DNA of 64,000 bases, taken from the NCBI RefSeq assembly GCF_030272615.1, contig NC_081415.1, forward strand, positions 102,096,796 through 102,160,795, given 5' to 3'. Origin of the DNA: Cryptomeria japonica. Its lineage: Eukaryota > Streptophyta > Pinopsida > Cupressales > Cupressaceae. The notes under the pieces are model-generated. The model did not search any database, had not been told where the DNA came from, and saw only the letters and a program-made list of their open reading frames with translations. The translations under genes and the position numbers were made by a program. Shown here piece by piece: positions 58,439 to 64,000 of this stretch (the first letter of the stretch is position 1; every line of letters begins with the position of its first letter).

Positions 58439-59575
58439 ATGGAAAACTTGATGAAGCAACTAGAAGGAGCTCTCTCAGACTATGATACAGAAAAGTTGAA
58501 AAATATCAAACTTGAAGATGATCTAAAGGCTGCACAGGATATTATTCAAGCACTTCAAGAAAATCTTACCATTGCAAGAAACAAGAGAAGAGAACTTTGT
58601 GAAAAGATGTAAAATGAGAATGATGAAAAAGAAACTCTTAGTGATCTGATGAGCTAGCTGAAACAAGAAAACATGGCAACAAAGAATGAGATGCAGGATA
58701 TGACTATGAGATTTTGTAAAGAAATTGAAGATAGAAAGAAGAATGAAGAAGAATTGTCTAGAAGATTGAATGATGTTGAAAACACAAATACAAGACTTAG
58801 TCATGAAAATGATATGTTGAAGACAGATCCAATGCATACATAAAATGACTCAAATGAACTCATGAGACAGAAAGGAATCTTGGAAAGAGAATTGGCTGCT
58901 GCAAATGAACACAAGGAGAAATTCAAGAAAAGCTCAGAAGAACTTAGTGACATGCTGAAGAATCAGAAACCAAATGGTGACACTAATGGCCTTGGCTTTG
59001 AAGTTGGTGAATGCTCTGGTACTGCAAGCACACAGGATCACAGCAAACTGGTAAGACAACCAAATGCTTACAAATTTAATGGCAAATACTTTAACTGTAA
59101 CAAGTATGGTCATAGAGGAAATCAGTGTAGATCTAGAAACTATCAGAACACTAATACACCCACCGATCAATGTTCCAAATGCAACAAAATTGGTCATAAT
59201 TCATAGAATTGTAGAATGAATGTAAGATGTTATATTTGTGGAAGATTTGGACACTTATCTAATCAGTGTAGAACACAAATTGGCATAGGATATGGGAAGG
59301 CTATTTAGAAAAACAATGTGACTTGTTATGCTTGTAACAAGATTGGATATATTGCAAAATTCTGTAGAAGTAAGGCACCACTGGCAAGTAATAATGGTAC
59401 TAGTTTGAAGGGTAAAGAAAAGGTTGAAGAGGTAAAGCAAGATTTCTCAAAACAATGGATCAGAAAGTCAGATCTAAATGGTGATAGGAATACTCCTCCA
59501 CTGGCAAGACAGAGTAACACTCCACTGATAGGACAGAGTAACACTTCACCGGTAGGAAACTCTTCATCTAACTGA
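58439..59575 (+). pseudogene. gag: C2 Gag-like protein with coiled coil and four zinc knuckles
   Basis: The ATG at 58439 opens one frame to 59575 (about 378 codons) with five stops and no frameshift. Residues 1-180 are highly charged and heptad-like (LKNIKLEDDLKAAQDIIQAL, ELMRQKGILERELAAANEH), a likely coiled coil. Four CCHC-type knuckles follow: YFNCNKYGHRGNQC (first Cys missing), CSKCNKIGHNS-stop-NC, CYICGRFGHLSNQC (intact) and CYACNKIGYIAKFC (His to Tyr). The capsid region seen in C1 gag is absent, so it may bind RNA and associate with a partner Gag. Stops are one transition from CAG or CAA; the one in knuckle 2 is the most telling. Confidence 0.8.
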
Positions 59576-59866
59576 AGAAAATTACTTTGGGGGTTTAGCA
59601 ACATAATGAAAACATGCTACTATTCCCTCAGTTGATGGTGAGAAGTTGAAATTACTTCTATACTGGCAGATAAGTTATGTCATTACTTAACCAGCAAGCA
59701 TTAAGCAAATTTGACATTATAAAACAAGTTTTTGGCTCCATTTTCATTTCAACGACTATTCAAATCTTTGAGAGCGTGAAAATCTTCGAGCAAAGGCATT
59801 CCAAGCAAAGAGGTGAAGCATTTCATTAAGCAATCATTCCTAAGGCAGAGAAAGGTATTTATAACC

Positions 59867-62800
59867 ATGACTTCTTCATCTATTCCTGAATTCATTGCAA
59901 ACCCTACTATTGTTGAAGTGATCAAACGCCCTAGACCTGTATTCCAGTTAGTTCCCGAGATTGCCAAGAAAGATGATAATATTGTTGCATTTTCTCAAAT
60001 TCCTAAGGGAGTAGTTTTTGTTGAAGACCCTAGAATGTACATTCATTGTCATATAGAAGAATTAGGTGATGAGGAAATTGAGAGTATGTATAAATCTGTA
60101 ATCTGTGATGAATCCAGCAACATCAAACCTGAACATAAGATAGTAGAAACCCTAGGTTTCACTGAAATTCTTAGTATCCCAGATTTTCCCAAGGAAGTTA
60201 TAAGGATAGTACTAAGCAGGGTACATGGTGCATTTTTTTGGTTAGACTCAATCCACAAAATCACAAGGGAAGCAGTAAAGGCTGTGACAGGGTTACCCTC
60301 CACCGGTAACAGACCAGATAAAACAAAGAAGGTCTCAAATGACCTAGTGATTTAACCTAACCGGTGCAACATCTAACAAGAGATCCTTAAGGGTAAATGA
60401 TGTAATAGACATCAATGTCAGATTCATTAGCATGATCTTAGGCTACAAAACCACACTTACGAATAGGTTAAACTCAGTCTCCAGCCTATGCATAAAAAGT
60501 GCCCATGACATGGTTAATAATAATGCAAAGATTGATGTGTGTGAATGGCTCAAAGATGAACTAATTGACAATTTAGGAAAGATAAAGAAAGACAAAAAGG
60601 GGACATTTAGATTTGGAAACCTACTTGTCTATTTAATGCTACACATAACCAAACAAGTACCAGGTATTTATAATAGGAATCTTGGTTTTGACATATCGGT
60701 GGGGAAACAGTTGTTTGATTTACTAAACAACATGGGAGAAAACAGAGAAAAGAACATAAATGAGTACTTTCAGGCATTAAAGGCTTGGATGAAGACTAGA
60801 GTAAGACTATCACAAGCTATTGTGAATAAATATAAGAAGGAAATCTGTTTTGTAATAAAGAAGGATGAAATTTGGATGGAGGCAATTATCCCAAGAACCA
60901 TCTGGGTTACTGAAATGGGATATGAAACTGATGACCACATAATAGAAACATATGCAAAATCCCTCCTAGAAGAACTTGAGGAACCTAAAGAAGAGGTATT
61001 TGGAAATGCTGAAACAAAAGAGAGTCAAATTCAATCGAAGAAAAAGCTTAAGAAGGTTGAAGCAACTGTGAGAAGAGGTACCGGGCAGGCAAAAGCATTA
61101 AAAGATGATGTGTTAAAATGAACTGGCATAAGTGGAAGTGAGTTGGAAACTCCTCAATGGGAACTCACATTTCACCGGTTGAAACTTCCTCAGAAAGTGA
61201 TATACCAGCTGCATTCAAAAGAGTTGAAAGAAAAAGGAAACCTTCACTGATATCTACACCTTCTCCTAGAAAAACCAGACAGAAACAACAGGCAGTAAGG
61301 CACCCAGCTAAGAAATTAACTCCAAAGAAGAAATTAACTCCAAAGAAGAAGACTCAACAAACTATTGCTTTTATTGATGAACTTCTGAATGAAATCACAA
61401 AGGATGGAATGTTGACAAACATCAACAAATTGTATGACACACTATCTGTTGATGACAAAGAAAAGGTATAAAATAGTGTAATCCTACACTTGGATATTTA
61501 CAAGAAATTTTTGATGCAAGTTGTTGATGAAATACCGATAGAACTATACAAAAAACTTGAAGCTAGAAGGCAAGCTATTATTGACCTTGATAAGAAAATA
61601 AAAATTGAAAAACTACTTGCAGTACATCCTGTTAACTCAGTTGAAGAGATAGATCAACTGATCTCAGAGGCTAACCGGTCAGTATTTTCAACTGCACACC
61701 GACATGTAGCACTGATAGCAGGAAGAGTGAATCAAGCAACAGAGGAAACAGGAAATGCATGGGATATATTCCTGGTAGAAAAAGAAAAACAGGAAGAATA
61801 TCTAAAACCTAAAACCTTCAAGGTATATCAGAAGGAAAGAGACAAAGGCAAAGGAAAGGTTTGTGGTCCGCCCAGCATAAAAATAACAAACAACTTATCC
61901 CCACCGCCTCAAAATACTCCATTGGTAGTTACCACTGACAATCAACCGGCTAGTGAGAGTATGGACATACCACATGAGGATACCAATCCTGATTCTGAGG
62001 TGTTATATACAATGAACATCGACACTCAGAAGGTAAATATTGTGGTAGATAAGGATTCAACAGGGAAAATAGATGTGGCAAAAGAGCCATCAGTAACAGA
62101 TAGCACAGAAGGTAAACCGACAGGTGACAACACTGAGGAACAAATAGAGCAACAGGCTCCCTCATAGCAACAGGTTCATATAGAGACAGTACCACTGGCA
62201 ACAGCTGAGCAACCAAAACCCTTACTTAAAGAAATGCAAACACAAACTGACCTACCAGAGGTCACTGCAAGCAAAGAAGTTACTCACACCGGCAGATTAC
62301 AGATTGTAAAAACTGTTGGACAAGCATCCGGTACACCCATAAGAGAATTCAAATCAACAAATGTGACTGAAGTTATTTTGGATTCCATGAAGAAGATAAC
62401 AGAGTATAGCTCACAAGCTTACAAAGCAATTGATGATACAATCCCAATTTTGAAAATGATAGCACCCAAGTGCAATATACATAATAAAGATTCTTTGAAC
62501 CAACTTGACACATTGTCTAAGTATATTACTGACAACATTGTGACAGTTGAACAAATAAATGAGGAAGCATTCAAGGAGAAAATTGAGAAGGAAAAATACA
62601 AATTCTTTGAAGAAGAAATAAAGAAGTGTATGAGACAATTTGACATTCTTTTACCAGAACTATGCAGTACATTAAAAGAATTCAAAACTTTGTATAGAGA
62701 TACTTGTAAAACTAACTTTTTGACAATAGATATAGATAAGAAGATCAGCAAGATACAGGAGGAAATAAATCAACTAGCTGATAATTTCATTAATTCACCT

Positions 62801-63124
62801 AAACTACTATCAGTTTTTTAGCACAAAATAACAAGCTTTGAGGAACTTCTAAAATTGGAAAGAGAAAAGGAAAGAATAAAAGAAAAGGCAAAAGATTTAA
62901 AATGGAGACTTAGTCCAAAATTGGACTACCTAGCATCTTTAAGGAAAGAGATATCTGAAGCTTTGGTTCAAGGTCAGAAAACACCGGTACAGCAAATGCA
63001 ACACCTCACCAGTACAATCCAGAGGATAGAGTCAGCATTGAAAGATAGCAAACGGTTCACTGAGAGCCTGAATCTGGTACTGGCAGACCTCTTTCAGATT
63101 GTAACCAACCGGTTACAAGGATGA
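59867..63124 (+). pseudogene. ORF-Y: unknown long protein of C2 (about 1080 codons, broken)
   Basis: I do not recognise this protein. The ATG at 59867 starts one frame (to 60355); a frameshift moves it to 60360-61121 and back by 61157, after which one frame runs to 63124 with stops at 61469, 62165 and 62819. Parts: an N-terminal globular region with FFWLDSIHKITREAVKAVTG (about 60228-60290), loosely like the putative plant transposon protein family; a second globular part to about 60960; a Lys/Arg-rich segment (61217-61370, KKLTPKKK repeated), possibly nuclear; a Pro/acidic linker (61860-62160); and long charged helices (62330-63110), probably coiled coil. It occupies the place of pol. No catalytic motif is visible. 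Confidence 0.75.
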
Positions 63125-63168
63125 AGCTAGAAACCACTCAATTAACGACAACCTTTGTCATTGATGTC

Positions 63169-63180
63169 AAAGGGGGAGTA
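63169..63180 (+). other. C2 upstream polypurine tract
   Basis: AAAGGGGGAGTA preceded by CATTGATGTC, about 155 bases upstream of the LTR-adjacent tract. It parallels the tract at 52558 in C1. Confidence 0.65.
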
Positions 63181-63323
63181 GAGGTAATGAGAAAAATCCA
63201 GAAGCAAGGATCATGAGCTCAGGGGGAGCGGCACATAGTTTTGGTAACACTTTTTGGTAAAACAATTTTGGCAAACCATTTTTGGATTTTTGAATTTTTC
63301 TCATGAGTGTTGCCATCAATGCC

Positions 63324-63335
63324 AAAGGGGGAGAT
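63324..63335 (+). other. C2 polypurine tract
   Basis: AAAGGGGGAGAT directly before the 3' LTR. Confidence 0.9.
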
Positions 63336-64000
63336 TGTTGGCAAATGCACACTCCAATGAGATATTGTAGGTGATTGAAGGTTTTTTCATTGATGGCAAC
63401 CTTACAATCCTATGACACCAGCAAGGCAATTTACCGGCACAAGCAAAGACAGACTATTCACTGGCACACAGTCCACCAGCAGTGAAAGGAAGCATACCGA
63501 CACCCAGGCCGATAGGAATTTTGTTTATATTAGATTTTGTAATTTATTGTAAAATCATTGTAAGCTGACTTGGCAAGCTATAAAATGACTCATATATGTA
63601 TGAGATCATTATAGAACATTTGTAAGGAAGAAGATAGGCGAAATAAGGCAGGCCTATTATGTGAATTATAGGTTAAGGGTTTATGTAAGAAGCAAAGCTA
63701 AAACCAATACTGGATCTGGCATAGTAGATGCTATTTTGAAGCAATATAAGATATAGGATTTACATAATCCAATTTTGTAAGTCAATGAGACTTCCCATTT
63801 TGTATTTGAGCAGTGAGCTCTAGGCACTTGGCCTTCCTGCATGTGCAAGCCCCTATTGTAAGAGTAATATTCACTTATTGGCCAGTAAGAGAATATTGTG
63901 GGTCACAAATCCCACCGAGGTTTTTCCCACACCGGGTTTCCTCGTTAAAATACTGTGTTATGGTGTGCTTCTTATGTGGTTACTGTTATTTCTATTTACT
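63336..64000 (+). repeat. C2 3' LTR, cut by window end
   Basis: It starts TGTTGGCAAATGCACACTCC and matches 57579-58240 or so with scattered substitutions. About 125 bases of it and the target duplicate lie beyond the window. Confidence 0.92.

Larger units (their letters stand above)
57579..64000 (+). mobile_element. C2: pol-less Copia-like element with long unknown ORF
   Basis: The 5' LTR (57579-58367), PBS (58370), gag-like zinc-knuckle ORF (58439-59575), unknown ORF-Y (59867-63124), polypurine tract (63324) and 3' LTR (from 63336, cut by the window end) are all in canonical positions. No protease, RT, RNase H or integrase is present in the roughly 5 kb between LTRs. PBS, purine tract, duplicated upstream purine tract and the LTR 3' text match C1, so it was probably mobilised by a C1-like Copia. 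Its left flank is GATCA (57574-57578); the right flank is outside. Confidence 0.88.

Noticed and set aside
62411-62751. Minus-strand ORFs opposite ORF-Y
   Set aside because: Hydrophobic translations typical of the antisense of Lys/Glu-rich coiled coil.
28458-63124. A variant genetic code in which TAG and TAA encode Gln
   Set aside because: The same elements also show Trp-to-stop, Asp-to-Asn and Glu-to-Lys changes and frameshifts, and the element families are those of land plants, so mutation explains it better.

Overview
This window looks like nuclear DNA from a land plant, and almost all of it is LTR retrotransposons at different stages of decay. The plant signs are a Tat/Ogre-like Ty3-gypsy element with an extra RNase H, a chromodomain Ty3-gypsy element, Copia elements whose primer-binding sites match initiator-Met tRNA, a miniature TRIM element, and many solo LTRs. 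The density of old nested copies and the absence of a convincing host gene fit a very large genome such as a gymnosperm, but that is inference. I see no rRNA or tRNA gene and no CRISPR array.

Layout. (1) 1-22914, plus strand: a Tat/Ogre-like composite in the order ORF-X copy A, LTR, PBS, about 4 kb of leader, gag, protease, archaeal-type RNase H, RT, RNase H, integrase, ORF-X copy B, LTR. Two elements in tandem appear to share the central LTR. A 344-bp TRIM with a 5-bp target duplication sits inside the integrase. The leader holds long TA runs and a striking array of GC-rich palindromes at 7975-8190. (2) 22915-36445, minus strand: an older gypsy element (E2) whose integrase is cut off by the composite. 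Its 2-kb LTR is split by a complete, younger chromodomain gypsy element (E3, 26846-34735, TSD ATCAG). (3) 36446-48002: AT-rich sequence with degenerate LTRs, one solo LTR (43600-44703) and unidentifiable retro-fragments. (4) 48003-53828, plus strand: a complete Copia element (C1, TSD GTCCA) with a dead integrase. (5) 54064-55137: a solo LTR of related type on the minus strand. (6) 57055-57578: a possible promoter and first exon, then an 11.7-unit, 21-bp minisatellite broken by the next insertion. (7) 57579-64000: a Copia-like but pol-less element (C2) that carries a zinc-knuckle Gag and a long unknown ORF (ORF-Y). Its 3' LTR runs off the window.

How it fits together. C2 shares its PBS, polypurine tract, duplicated upstream purine tract and LTR 3' portion with C1, so it is probably a non-autonomous partner mobilised by C1-type enzymes. 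ORF-X and ORF-Y are the least explained coding sequences here: both are more than 1000 codons, lie in the 3' part of LTR elements, and carry predicted coiled coils. Most premature stops, and several lost catalytic acids, are single C-to-T or G-to-A changes (Gln to stop, Trp to stop, Asp to Asn, Glu to Lys), as expected from deamination of methylated cytosines in silenced elements.
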